Shown here piece by piece: positions 33,998 through 42,023 of a stretch of DNA of 64,000 nucleotides. Each line of letters begins with the position of its first letter. Positions within the stretch are counted from its first letter, which is position 1. The stretch spans positions 620,001 through 684,000 of the forward strand of contig NZ_CP042464.1 of NCBI RefSeq assembly GCF_015074785.1, given 5' to 3'. Both the position numbers and the translations under genes were made by a program. The notes beneath the pieces are model-generated. The model searched no databases, was not told the DNA's origin, and saw only the letters and a program-made list of their open reading frames with translations. The stretch comes from Segatella copri. Its GTDB lineage: Bacteria; Bacteroidota; Bacteroidia; Bacteroidales; Bacteroidaceae.

Positions 33998-34168
33998 TTT
34001 TATGCTAGACCTTTCAAGTATTGTGCGCATAGCATGATAGCGAGGATCTTTTTTGATGTCTCGCTTGGGACTAATATCATATTTGCGCTCTGTTTCGTCT
34101 GCCATTTCTTGGAAACGACGAGCCGCCTCACCATAGAGTGCTGGTATTGCTTTTATTGGATAAGCCAT
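33995..34168 (-). CDS. 57-aa basic small protein, partner of a 54-aa ORF
   Basis: MAYPIKAIPALYGEAARRFQ, then EMADETERKYDISPKRDIKK, ending LERSSIK. Basic and soluble. Its ATG (34168) lies inside the end of the 54-aa gene (16-nt overlap), a typical antitoxin-toxin-like coupling. The stop codon is at the rim of the inverted-repeat element, so the C-terminus may have been altered by its insertion. Not recognised; possibly a rump of a toxin or a DNA/RNA-binding partner. Confidence 0.6.
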   Translation of the reverse strand: MAYPIKAIPALYGEAARRFQEMADETERKYDISPKRDIKKDPRYHAMRTILERSSIK

Positions 34169-34317
34169 AATCCTTCTGCCTTTAATTCTTCTATAAATTC
34201 TTCAAAATCTGTAGCCTTGCCTGTCCTTTCGTATTCCGCTTCAATGGCTTCAATCCTAGCCACGGCTTCTTCTTCATTAGCCGGATGCCAGCCAATTGGA
34301 TATCTTTTCTCCTTCAT
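34153..34317 (-). CDS. 54-aa acidic small protein, antitoxin-like
   Basis: MKEKRYPIGWHPANEEEAVA, RIEAIEAEYERTGKATDFEEF, ending EGLWLIQ. The first 29 residues are identical to the neighbouring 52-aa protein at 34389-34547, and the tails differ. It starts after AAAGGAAAG and overlaps the 57-aa gene. Acidic, probably folded around the partner. Confidence 0.65.
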   Translation of the reverse strand: MKEKRYPIGWHPANEEEAVARIEAIEAEYERTGKATDFEEFIEELKAEGLWLIQ

Positions 34318-34388
34318 AAGCTCTTTCCTTTATAGTTTTCCATAGTCGATAACAGTCTTTAATTCCTTTTTGAAATAAAGTGTTAATC

Positions 34389-34547
34389 TTATGCTAGCCA
34401 TGGATATTGTGCAATTAGTTCTTTTTCAAATTCTTCTGCATCAATATATTGCCCATTCTCATACTCCGCCTCAATAGCTTCAATCCTAGCCACGGCTTCT
34501 TCTTCATTAGCCGGATGCCAGCCAATAGGATATCTTTTCTCTTTCAT
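34389..34547 (-). CDS. 52-aa paralogue of the antitoxin-like protein
   Basis: Shares the MKEKRYPIGWHP...AEYE start with the 34153 gene, then NGQYIDAEEFEKELIAQYPWLA. A longer in-frame reading reaches 34754, but the promoter at 34571-34601 lies 24 bp before ATG 34547 and fixes the short start. The ending EELIAQYPWLA resembles that of the antitoxin-like protein at 61083-61376 (LYQDFPWLK), suggesting a common family. No partner follows it except the duplicated pair. Confidence 0.7.
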   Translation of the reverse strand: MKEKRYPIGWHPANEEEAVARIEAIEAEYENGQYIDAEEFEKELIAQYPWLA

Positions 34548-34570
34548 AAGCTTGCGTATTTTATCTGCTG

Positions 34571-34601
34571 CAAATTTACGATTATTATCTGAATCATGCA
34601 A
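34571..34601 (-). promoter_or_regulatory. Promoter of the antitoxin-like duplicated cluster
   Basis: On the minus strand TTG (34599-34601), 20 bp, TAAATTTG (34571-34578). Confidence 0.75.
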
Positions 34602-34684
34602 GAAAAATGGGAGAAATGTTTTATAAAGTATCTTATAATCAAGGTCTTGTTCTTTGTTGGGCTTGGGGACGGTTCTGAAAAAAA

Positions 34685-34725
34685 AAGTCACAATACCTAG
34701 CTGATAGAGCTGGGTATTGTGACTT
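34685..34725 (-). terminator. Strong terminator of moeB-like gene
   Basis: aagtcacaatacctagct (34685-34702) and its complement (34708-34725) with a 5-nt loop, flanked by A runs and T runs, so it can stop both strands. On the minus strand it closes the gene ending at 34775. Confidence 0.85.
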
Positions 34726-34774
34726 AACTTTTTTATTATACAAATAATAATCATTACTAAATAATCATTAAATA

Positions 34775-35584
34775 TTAGTGGTGCTTCAAATCGCAGGCAG
34801 CTTGCTCGTAATCGATGAGATGATCGATGGTAGGGTGGTCGCCACAGATTTCGCAGGATGCACGCTTCTTTACCTTGATATTGCGGAAGTTCATCGTCTT
34901 GGCATCAAAGGTGAGCAATCGGTCGGTGAGCAGTTCGCCTACACCGAGGAAGTACTTCAACGCCTCGGCAGCCTGGATGGTTCCGAGCATACCAGCTATG
35001 GCTCCAAGGACTCCTGCCTGGCTACTGGTAGGAACAGCGCCTGCTGGAGGTGGCTCCTTGAAGAAACAACGGTAACAAGCCGTGCCTGGAAGATGGGTGA
35101 AGGTCTGCCCCTGGAATCTCAGGATGCCGCCATGCGAGAATGCCTTGCCCAGTCGCACACAGGCGTCATTGATGAGGAACTTCACCGGGAAGTTGTCGGT
35201 GCAATCAATGACGAAATCCCATGGCTTGATGATTTCCTCGGCATTGTCTGAGGCGAGGAAGGTATGGTAGGTTTTTACCTCCACATCAGGATTGATGGCA
35301 ATCATCTTCTTCTTGGCGCTTTCCACCTTAGGGGTGTTCAAGTCCTTGGTCTGGTGAATGACTTGTCGTTGCAGGTTGCTGAGGTCAACCACATCGGCAT
35401 CCACGATACCGATATGTCCCACGCCAGCCGCAGCGAGGTAGAGGGCAACTGGGGAACCCAATCCTCCGGCACCAATGATGAGCACCTTGGCATTGAGGAG
35501 CTTTTCCTGCCCCTCGAGGCCTACATCCTGAAGGAGGATGTGGCGGCTGTATCTTTCTATCTGTTCTTCTGTTAAATCTATCAT
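34775..35584 (-). CDS. MoeB/ThiF/HesA-family adenylyltransferase
   Basis: 269 aa. ATP-binding IIGAGGLGSPVALYLAAAGV, DLSNLQRQVIH, the DCTDNFPVKFLINDAC block, and Cys pairs CYRC and CEIC for zinc. Members adenylate the C-terminal glycine of MoaD or ThiS for sulfur transfer in molybdopterin or thiamine synthesis. Neighbours do not decide which. The frame continues 59 residues upstream, but MIDLTEEQIERYSRHILL at 35584 is the standard start. Confidence 0.9.
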   Translation of the reverse strand: MIDLTEEQIERYSRHILLQDVGLEGQEKLLNAKVLIIGAGGLGSPVALYLAAAGVGHIGIVDADVVDLSNLQRQVIHQTKDLNTPKVESAKKKMIAINPDVEVKTYHTFLASDNAEEIIKPWDFVIDCTDNFPVKFLINDACVRLGKAFSHGGILRFQGQTFTHLPGTACYRCFFKEPPPAGAVPTSSQAGVLGAIAGMLGTIQAAEALKYFLGVGELLTDRLLTFDAKTMNFRNIKVKKRASCEICGDHPTIDHLIDYEQAACDLKHH

Positions 35585-35660
35585 TTTATTGTACTTTATG
35601 TCTTTTTTCTTTAGTAAAAAAATTACTTTGTATAGCAGTTTATGCTCATACAGCAGTATA

Positions 35661-35697
35661 GAAAAAGGTCGCAAACAATTAACAGCTTGCGACCTTT
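35661..35697 (-). terminator. Terminator of the carboxylase operon
   Basis: aaaggtcgcaa (35664-35674) with ttgcgaccttt (35687-35697); on the minus strand TTTTTC follows. It ends transcription of the carrier-protein gene at 35771. Confidence 0.8.
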
Positions 35698-35770
35698 GAT
35701 ATTCTTTATAAGAACCCGAATTATAATCCCGAATCTGGACGTATAATTCTCTAATTCTCAAATTCTTGAT

Positions 35771-36196
35771 TTACTCGATAACTACGAGTGCATCCTCTTC
35801 GAGCACAGCCTGACCAGGCTTAACGCAGATAGCGGTTACCTTACCATCCTTCTCAGCCTCGATGTTGTTCTGCATCTTCATAGCCTCGAGAACGACAACT
35901 GTATCGCCTGCCTTTACCTCCTGACCAACAGCTACCTCGATGCTGGTGATAGTACCAGGGAGAGGAGCCTTTACAGCATTGGCTGTATTTACGTTGGCAG
36001 CTGGAGTAGCCTCAGCATCATCAGATGCAGCAGCTGGCTGACCGAGCACAACCTTCTTCTTCTCTGGCTCAGCCTCCTGTTCCATCTCAACCTTGTAAGC
36101 TTCGCCATTTACGTTCACGCTTGCGATGTTACCCTCAACAGCGTCAATCTGAACCTTGTATTCTTTTCCGTCAATTGTATATTTAAACTCTTTCAT
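35771..36196 (-). CDS. Biotin carboxyl carrier protein of a decarboxylase/carboxylase
   Basis: 141 aa. C-terminal biotinyl domain (about 70-141) with EAMKMQN, Lys being the biotin site, preceded by an Ala/Pro-rich linker and an N-terminal KEFKYTIDGKEYKVQ strand region typical of the gamma/delta-type carrier of methylmalonyl-CoA or oxaloacetate decarboxylases. Third gene of an operon with the carboxyltransferase gene. A beta-subunit (sodium pump) gene does not follow. Confidence 0.9.
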   Translation of the reverse strand: MKEFKYTIDGKEYKVQIDAVEGNIASVNVNGEAYKVEMEQEAEPEKKKVVLGQPAAASDDAEATPAANVNTANAVKAPLPGTITSIEVAVGQEVKAGDTVVVLEAMKMQNNIEAEKDGKVTAICVKPGQAVLEEDALVVIE

Positions 36197-36206
36197 TTCT
36201 ATTACA

Positions 36207-36356
36207 TTATGGTTTAGCTGTTAAACTCAAGAACTTGGCGTTCCACATCGTCTGACGTGGCTTGATAGTGATGATGCCAGGCTCCTTGTCGTGTACGTTA
36301 TTGCCCTGGTACTCATAGAGTGCCATGGCAATCGCAGCATAAATATTCTTATCCAT
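36207..36356 (-). CDS. 49-aa small protein between carboxyltransferase and carrier genes
   Basis: MDKNIYAAIAMALYEYQGNN, then VHDKEPGIITIKPRQTMWNAKFLSL. Conserved small ORF at this position in Bacteroidota decarboxylase operons as I recall; it occupies the place where OadG-type subunits are encoded but has no membrane helix of that kind. It ends 10 bp before the carrier-protein start. Role unknown. Confidence 0.7.
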   Translation of the reverse strand: MDKNIYAAIAMALYEYQGNNVHDKEPGIITIKPRQTMWNAKFLSLTAKP

Positions 36357-36375
36357 TCGTTTTTACTTTAATTTT

Positions 36376-36470
36376 GAGTGTTGATTGTTGAGTGTTGAAT
36401 TAGGCTTGCGCCCTTCTGTTATGTTGAGTCTGTATATAACTCAACATTCTACACTCAACATTCAACATTT
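36376..36470. repeat. Inverted short repeats of the ttgagtgttgaa type
   Basis: gagtgttgattgttgagtgttgaa (36376-36399) faces actcaac..tctacactcaacattc (36438-36465); the two can pair as an imperfect hairpin of about 95 nt inside the operon. It lies between the 49-aa gene and the carboxyltransferase gene. Confidence 0.55.
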
Positions 36471-36475
36471 CTATA

Positions 36476-38041
36476 TTACATTGGCATACAGCCATGCTTC
36501 TTAGCTGGCAAGCTCTGACGCTTGGTAGCGAGCTGAGCCAAACCACGGCAGATGCGGAAACGGGTGTTACGTGGCTCGATAACGTCATCGATGTAACCAT
36601 ACTGAGCTGCCTGATATGGATTAGCAAACTTGTCAGTATACTCCTGCTCCTTCTCAGCCAGGAATGCCTTTACATCCTCGCCAGCTTCCTTCTTAGCCTT
36701 AGCTTCCTTACCACAGAGAACGGCAACGGCACCGCTGGCACCCATTACGGCAATCTCTGAAGATGGCCAAGCGAAGTTCAAATCAGCACGCAACTGCTTG
36801 CAACCCATCACGATGTGGCTACCACCATAGCTCTTACGCAATGTGATAGTAATCTTTGGCACGGTAGCCTCGCCGTAAGCGTAGAGCAACTGTGCACCGT
36901 GGAGGATGACAGCGTTGTACTCCTGACCTGTACCTGGCAAGAATCCTGGTACGTCTACGAGAGATACGATAGGAATATTGAAGGCATCGCAGAAACGAAC
37001 GAAGCGGGCTGCCTTGCGGCTAGCGTTTACATCGAGTACACCAGCATAAGCTGATGGCTGGTTAGCTACGATACCCACACTCTGACCATTGAAGCGGGCG
37101 AAACCAGTGATGATGTTCTTGGCGAACTTAGGCTGAACCTCGAAGAACTCTCCGTTATCGGTTACAGCACCGATTACCTTGTACATATCGTATGCCTGGT
37201 TAGGATCCTCAGGGATAATCTCATTCAAGGTGTCATCCATGCGGTCGATAGGGTCTGTGCACTCTACGCGTGGAGCCTCTTCTGTATTGTTGCTAGGGAT
37301 GTAAGAGAGCAGGCTCTTGATCATCTCGATAGCCTCTTCCTCAGTCTTAGCAGCGAAGTGGGTTACACCACTCTTGGTTGCGTGAACTGATGCACCACCG
37401 AGGTGCTCTGCATCGATATCCTCACCTGTTACGGTCTTTACAACCTTAGGACCTGTCAGGAACATGTAAGAAGTCTGCTCCTTCATGATGATGAAGTCGG
37501 TCAAGGCTGGAGAGTAAACGGCACCACCGGCGCAAGGGCCCATGATAGCAGAAATCTGTGGGATGACACCAGAAGCGAGGATGTTGCGCTCGAAGATCTC
37601 ACCGTAACCAGCGAGGGCGCAGATACCTTCCTGAATGCGGGCACCACCAGAGTCGTTCATGCAGATAACAGGTGCACCCATAGTCATAGCCATATCCATT
37701 ACCTTGCAGATCTTCTGTGCCATAGTCTCAGAGAGTGAACCGCCATTTACGGTGAAGTCCTGAGCATATACGTAAACCAGACGGCCGGCTATAGTAGCAC
37801 TACCCGCTACCACACCATCACCGAGGTACTGCTTCTTCTCCATGCCAAAGTTAGTGCAACGATGCAACTTGAACATATCATACTCCTCGAAACTGCCGGC
37901 ATCTACCAACATTTCGATACGCTCACGAGCGGTATATTTGCCACGTGCATGCTGCTTCTCGATGGCCTTCTCGCCACCGCCAAGACGAGCCTGTTCGCGC
38001 TTAGCGATCAGCTCCTTAATCTTTTCTACTTGTTTGCTCAT
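36476..38041 (-). CDS. mmdA: Acyl-CoA carboxyltransferase (methylmalonyl-CoA decarboxylase alpha / propionyl-CoA carboxylase beta type)
   Basis: 521 aa. Crotonase-like carboxyltransferase halves with NDSGGARIQEGI, GPCAGGAVYSPALTDFI, VDVPGFLPGTGQE and GSHIVMGCKQLRADLNFAWPSSEIAVMG. It moves CO2 between biotin on the carrier protein and the acyl-CoA. In Bacteroidota such genes serve propionate formation from succinate. First gene of the operon with the 49-aa ORF and the carrier. Name mmdA is from family resemblance. Confidence 0.85.
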   Translation of the reverse strand: MSKQVEKIKELIAKREQARLGGGEKAIEKQHARGKYTARERIEMLVDAGSFEEYDMFKLHRCTNFGMEKKQYLGDGVVAGSATIAGRLVYVYAQDFTVNGGSLSETMAQKICKVMDMAMTMGAPVICMNDSGGARIQEGICALAGYGEIFERNILASGVIPQISAIMGPCAGGAVYSPALTDFIIMKEQTSYMFLTGPKVVKTVTGEDIDAEHLGGASVHATKSGVTHFAAKTEEEAIEMIKSLLSYIPSNNTEEAPRVECTDPIDRMDDTLNEIIPEDPNQAYDMYKVIGAVTDNGEFFEVQPKFAKNIITGFARFNGQSVGIVANQPSAYAGVLDVNASRKAARFVRFCDAFNIPIVSLVDVPGFLPGTGQEYNAVILHGAQLLYAYGEATVPKITITLRKSYGGSHIVMGCKQLRADLNFAWPSSEIAVMGASGAVAVLCGKEAKAKKEAGEDVKAFLAEKEQEYTDKFANPYQAAQYGYIDDVIEPRNTRFRICRGLAQLATKRQSLPAKKHGCMPM

Positions 38042-38135
38042 AATTGATTATTATGTATTATTTCTTTATTCTTTATAGAATGTTTTCCTGAATCCATGGG
38101 ATGAGCGGACGAACCGTCATCGCATAATTCGGGCG

Positions 38136-38143
38136 CAAAGATA
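38136..38143 (-). promoter_or_regulatory. -7 element of the carboxylase operon
   Basis: TATCTTTG on the minus strand, about 95 bp before the ATG at 38041, immediately downstream of the receptor terminator. Confidence 0.65.
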
Positions 38144-38147
38144 CGAA

Positions 38148-38175
38148 AAAAACCGCAGATAGCGAACTATCTACG
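38148..38175 (-). terminator. Terminator of the TonB-receptor gene
   Basis: accgcagatag (38151-38161) pairs with ctatctacggt (38166-38176), T8 on the minus strand. Its T run lies only a few bases from the promoter of the next operon. Confidence 0.8.
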
Positions 38176-38218
38176 GTTAAATATTTAGAATAATGTGAAA
38201 AATCACTATTATTTGGTC

Positions 38219-40630
38219 CTAAAATTCCAAAAGAATGCGGGCATTGAGCTGTCTGCCGGTAAGATAATTAGGTACGGCGTATTGCTGGCTGGTTACATCA
38301 GTCACCCAGTAATAGCTGTTTACGTTGTCTATGCCGAAGAGGTTGAGACAATCTACCCCCAGCATCACATTCTTCAGGAAGGTCTTCTTCTCACGGCGGC
38401 TGTTGTCGAGCAGCTGATAACTCATACCGATATCTGCACGGCGATAGGCGGTGGCACGGAAACTGTTGGTCTCCAGCTCTCTGTGGGGTGCTGCAAAAGG
38501 AAGACCATCGGCAAAGGCGAGTTTCAAAGACATGCGCCATTTCTTGCTGCCCGGGAAATAATCGGTGAAGAAGAGGTTTACGGCATAACGCTGGTCGGTA
38601 GGCAAAGGGATGCTCTTGCCACCCAGTTTCATCTTTGTATCCATGAGCGAAAGACTGAGCCAGGAATCTGTACCCGGAACAAATTCTCCGTAGAGTTTGA
38701 AGTCGAGTCCTGCCGCATGACCGCTGCATTCGTTCTGTCCGTAATAAACTACCTTCACGTTACTTACAGAATAAGGAACCAGATTGCTCAAAGCCTTGTA
38801 ATAGGCTTCGGCAGAGAATTTATAGCGTTGGTCTCCTATCTTGAACCTATAGTCGTAGCCGGCGATGAAGTGGATGCTTCGCTGACTCTTGATTTTCTCG
38901 TTCAGCGATGCGATGGTTATGCCGTTCACCGTAGATGTATCTCTCAATTCCTTGAAGAATGGAGCCTGATAATACAGACCTGCCGCAAAACGGAGTGTGG
39001 TATTCTCGTGGTTGGCTGGTATGATGGCGAGCGACAGACGAGGACTCACGATGGTTTCTCTGTTGAAGTTCCAATGACTCATTCTGATACCATAGTTCAG
39101 AGTGTAATGTGTCTGTCCCTTACCGGTACTGTCGGCTGTTCCTCCCGAAAAACGGTAGGTGTCCTGGATGTAAGCTTCCATTCGGTTGGCATTCAGTTCG
39201 TTGCGAGCCTTCAGTGAATAAACCATATAGAGGTCTTTGCCATTGTGAGGAATACTGTATCCTGCAGAATCGCGCATCTCATATTCTACAGAATTCTCCT
39301 CGATATGTTCACGCTTCAGACTTACTGCGGCTTCCATCTGATGTTTCTTCACCTTGTGTTTGAGCATCAGTTTGGCACTCATCACGCGAGCCGTAAGATA
39401 GTTTCGGGCATGTTCGAAATAGGTACCTACTCCCAGGTTTTCTGAAGTCTCGGTTTCGTCGAGCCAGTATTGTCCCTGAATGTCATATTTCTCCTGTTCC
39501 TTGGTATAGAAAGCACTGCCCAGAAGCGAGAGACTGGTGTTGGCTGTAAACTGTCGGGTAATGCCGAGTGTACCGAAGTAGGTGAGGAAACGGTCTTTCT
39601 CCTGACCGTCAAAATATACTCTGAAGCTCTTTACGTTTTCCATTGTTCCGAACTTCGTTTCTCGGTCTTCCGGTTCGAAGTTGTAGTGATTATCAGAGAT
39701 GTAGCCTATGAAGTCAAGCTTCCAGCGTTTGTTGGGCTGGTAACTCAGATAGGTCTGATAGTCCAGATAGTTTGGCTTGTATTCGCCTTTGGTTTCCATC
39801 GAACCGAGCAGGTAAGAGGTGGTTTTGTAGCGCACGCTGTTGAGGCATGAAAGTTTCTGGGTTCCCAGACCGATGTATGCGTCAGCACCCAGCAGACTGG
39901 CAGCCAGGCTGCCTTCAACCACCGGTTTCTTGCTTTTTGCTTTCAGGGTTTTGTAGGTGATGTCGAGAGCCGAACTCATCTTGTCTCCGTATTTGGCAGC
40001 ATATCCTCCGGTTGAGAAACCGATTTTATCTACCATATAAGGGCTGATGACGGAGAGGCCTTCCTGCTGTCCGCTGCGAACCAGGAATGGGCGGAATACT
40101 TCTACGTTGTTGATGTATACGGAGTTCTCATCGAAGGCTCCGCCACGTACATTGTATTGCGAAGAGAGTTCGTTATGGGTACTCACGCCAGCCTGTTGCT
40201 GAACCAGACTTTCCACCCCATTTCCGTTGGCAGATGGCGTCATCTTCATGTCCTTAGTCTTCAGTTCCTGTGTCTGGTCCGACTGTATTTTTTCTCCCTT
40301 GATATTCACCTCATCGAGGGTGGTGGATGCTTCGCGAAGTACCACCTGCAGGGTTTGTTTTCCTCGCGGTCTTCTCAGTATTTTTGTTTTTGTTTTGAAG
40401 CCGATATATGAGAATTTGACTACCACGCTGTCTGCTGAATGCAGTTTGAGGCTATAGTCTCCCTTGAGCGAAGTAACGGCAGTCTTTCCCTGGCTAGCCA
40501 CCGAAACGATGGCAAACTCCAGTGGCTGGTTGTTCTCGTCTACCACTTTGCCGTGAAGGGTAAACTCCTGCGCCATCATCTTAATGGTTGCGATGAGGCA
40601 TATTGTGAGTATCAATAATCTATTTTTCAT
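38219..40630 (-). CDS. TonB-dependent outer membrane receptor
   Basis: 803 aa. Signal peptide (MKNRLLILTICLIATIKMMA, then Q), an N-terminal carboxypeptidase-regulatory-like domain (FTLHGKVVDENNQPLEF...), a plug with GVESLVQQQAGVSTHNELSSQYNVRGG, and a beta-barrel ending ARILLEF with a terminal Phe. The start is set at ATG 40630; the frame upstream has no signal sequence. No SusD gene follows, so it is not a classical SusC. It may import a siderophore, vitamin or small oligomer; substrate unknown. Confidence 0.88.
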   Translation of the reverse strand: MKNRLLILTICLIATIKMMAQEFTLHGKVVDENNQPLEFAIVSVASQGKTAVTSLKGDYSLKLHSADSVVVKFSYIGFKTKTKILRRPRGKQTLQVVLREASTTLDEVNIKGEKIQSDQTQELKTKDMKMTPSANGNGVESLVQQQAGVSTHNELSSQYNVRGGAFDENSVYINNVEVFRPFLVRSGQQEGLSVISPYMVDKIGFSTGGYAAKYGDKMSSALDITYKTLKAKSKKPVVEGSLAASLLGADAYIGLGTQKLSCLNSVRYKTTSYLLGSMETKGEYKPNYLDYQTYLSYQPNKRWKLDFIGYISDNHYNFEPEDRETKFGTMENVKSFRVYFDGQEKDRFLTYFGTLGITRQFTANTSLSLLGSAFYTKEQEKYDIQGQYWLDETETSENLGVGTYFEHARNYLTARVMSAKLMLKHKVKKHQMEAAVSLKREHIEENSVEYEMRDSAGYSIPHNGKDLYMVYSLKARNELNANRMEAYIQDTYRFSGGTADSTGKGQTHYTLNYGIRMSHWNFNRETIVSPRLSLAIIPANHENTTLRFAAGLYYQAPFFKELRDTSTVNGITIASLNEKIKSQRSIHFIAGYDYRFKIGDQRYKFSAEAYYKALSNLVPYSVSNVKVVYYGQNECSGHAAGLDFKLYGEFVPGTDSWLSLSLMDTKMKLGGKSIPLPTDQRYAVNLFFTDYFPGSKKWRMSLKLAFADGLPFAAPHRELETNSFRATAYRRADIGMSYQLLDNSRREKKTFLKNVMLGVDCLNLFGIDNVNSYYWVTDVTSQQYAVPNYLTGRQLNARILLEF

Positions 40631-40773
40631 ACTTTTATTAACGAGAAAAACTAAAAAATATTGTAGATGGTTGCAAGTTTTGATGAATGTCACTGGTTGT
40701 AATGCATTTGCGTCAGCCCGATTTGGCAGTCATGACGAGACCATATCTGCATCAACCTTTATGATTGATGCTG

Positions 40774-40781
40774 CAAAGATA
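40774..40781 (-). promoter_or_regulatory. -7 element of the TonB-receptor gene
   Basis: TATCTTTG on the minus strand, giving a leader of about 135 nt. The leader contains a short gcatcaa/ttgatgc hairpin but no recognisable riboswitch. Confidence 0.6.
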
Positions 40782-40889
40782 CATTCTTTTCTGTTTCATA
40801 GCTATGCGATTTGTGACAATTGTGTGGATTCGGGAAATAAAGTTGGCGAAAATTATATTTTTATGCCTTATCTTGAAATTCGAAGAAAT

Positions 40890-40994
40890 ATTTCCGAAGA
40901 ATAGAAAATTATCTCCGAAGGATAAAATAATATCTCCGATAAATAGGAAAATATCTCCGAAGGATAAAATGATATTTCCGAAAGAGAATTGTCT
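40890..40994. repeat. Five 21-bp tandem repeats
   Basis: Units start at 40890, 40911, 40932, 40953 and 40974, each beginning at(c/t)tccgaa. Units 2 and 4 are nearly identical. Although 21 bp keeps a frame on either strand, the repeats are AT-rich and have no supported start; they are taken as non-coding. Confidence 0.85.
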
Positions 40995-41074
40995 CCTGAT
41001 TATGTATCCCGGCACAGATTGCTGCAGATGATTTTCTGTTGTATGCAGAACAGGATTTTGATGTGATTTTTGTG

Positions 41075-41280
41075 AGGTGAAGGTGAAGGGTGTATTTTTA
41101 ATCTTTATATTATATTCTTTATTTTAGGTTTTTCCCGATTTTTGACCCTAGGGTCTTTTTTCGGTTTTTACCCTAACCCTTCACGCGTATATATAAAAAG
41201 GAGTTTTCAAACCTTCACCCTTCACCTTTTTGGCGATTCTTTTGATGGTCAGAGAGTTACGAGTGAAGGGTGGTGAAGGT
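41075..41280. repeat. Scattered gtgaaggg/cccttcac inverted repeats
   Basis: aggtgaaggtgaagggtg (41075-41092), cccttcacgcg (41177-41187), accttcacccttcacctt (41211-41228) and agtgaagggtggtgaaggt (41262-41280) are mutual inverted repeats in a gap that has no gene. Interval 40995-41390 otherwise holds nothing recognised. Confidence 0.6.
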
Positions 41281-41390
41281 ACTTTCTTGTTTTATATTAA
41301 ACACTTTTTTACATTTGGCCATTCTAAGGAGAGTTTGGTTGGGAACGGAGAACTATGAACTTGCTTCGGAAAAGAGAAAGGGGAGCATAA

Positions 41391-41422
41391 AAAAGCCCGA
41401 TAAAAGAGACTTTTATCGGGCT
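41391..41422 (-). terminator. Terminator of the DUF3332 gene
   Basis: agcccgataaaag (41394-41406) with its complement (41410-41422); TTTTTTATG follows on the minus strand. Confidence 0.85.
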
Positions 41423-41439
41423 GAAATTGTTATGATTAT

Positions 41440-41997
41440 TTACTTATTGAATGCATAGAACAAACCATCATTCATAGCCATGCGAACCTGGTATAAACCA
41501 TTGGCATCTGCTGGGACGTTGATCTTCTCGCCACTTGGCAAGCAAGCCTGGATGCTGCCATCCTCGTTGAAGCTGAAAAGCTCACGGATATCGCCATCCT
41601 TGCTGTATGACCAACTCTTGTGCTTCTTGTCGAACACAAAGTATGATTTCTCACCATCTGGGTCGGTAATCTCGTAGCCATTCTTCAATGTCTTGATGGC
41701 ATACATGCGACCATCCTTACCCATTACGTCCTTAGTAGTTCCTACCTGGCCAATCACCTTGTTGCCTGTCCAGAACTCGATAGAGTTGAGAACGAGAAGG
41801 TCTGCAAATGAACATACTGCGTAAGCTGGAGAGATAAGCACGAAGATAATCTCGTTTACAAACTTGTTGTCTGTTGCTCTCTTGTTCCAGTCAAGTACGG
41901 AATTTGTCAGGCCAAATGAGCCGATGCAAGAACTGAATGTCAAGGCGCCCAACAGGACTGCGATGACAGGTTTAGTTAAATTTTTCTTCATAGTCAT
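41440..41997 (-). CDS. DUF3332 lipoprotein
   Basis: 185 aa. Signal peptide with lipobox LTFSSC, then IGSFGLTNSVLDWNKRATDNKFVNEIIFV, the hallmark of DUF3332, a small membrane/lipoprotein family. A second hydrophobic stretch follows (LISPAYAVCSFADLLVLNSI). Stand-alone with terminator; 26 bp downstream of pheS on the same strand, so possibly cotranscribed. Function unknown. Confidence 0.85.
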   Translation of the reverse strand: MTMKKNLTKPVIAVLLGALTFSSCIGSFGLTNSVLDWNKRATDNKFVNEIIFVLISPAYAVCSFADLLVLNSIEFWTGNKVIGQVGTTKDVMGKDGRMYAIKTLKNGYEITDPDGEKSYFVFDKKHKSWSYSKDGDIRELFSFNEDGSIQACLPSGEKINVPADANGLYQVRMAMNDGLFYAFNK

Positions 41998-42023
41998 AAA
42001 TTAATTTATATGTTGAGAATCTT

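Noticed and set aside
40890..40994. CRISPR-like appearance
   Set aside because: Units abut each other with no unique spacers and no cas gene is present.
40752..41031. 87- and 88-codon frames on both strands over the 40890-40994 repeats
   Set aside because: Both strands open merely because the 21-bp units lack stops; no start signal or conservation argument.
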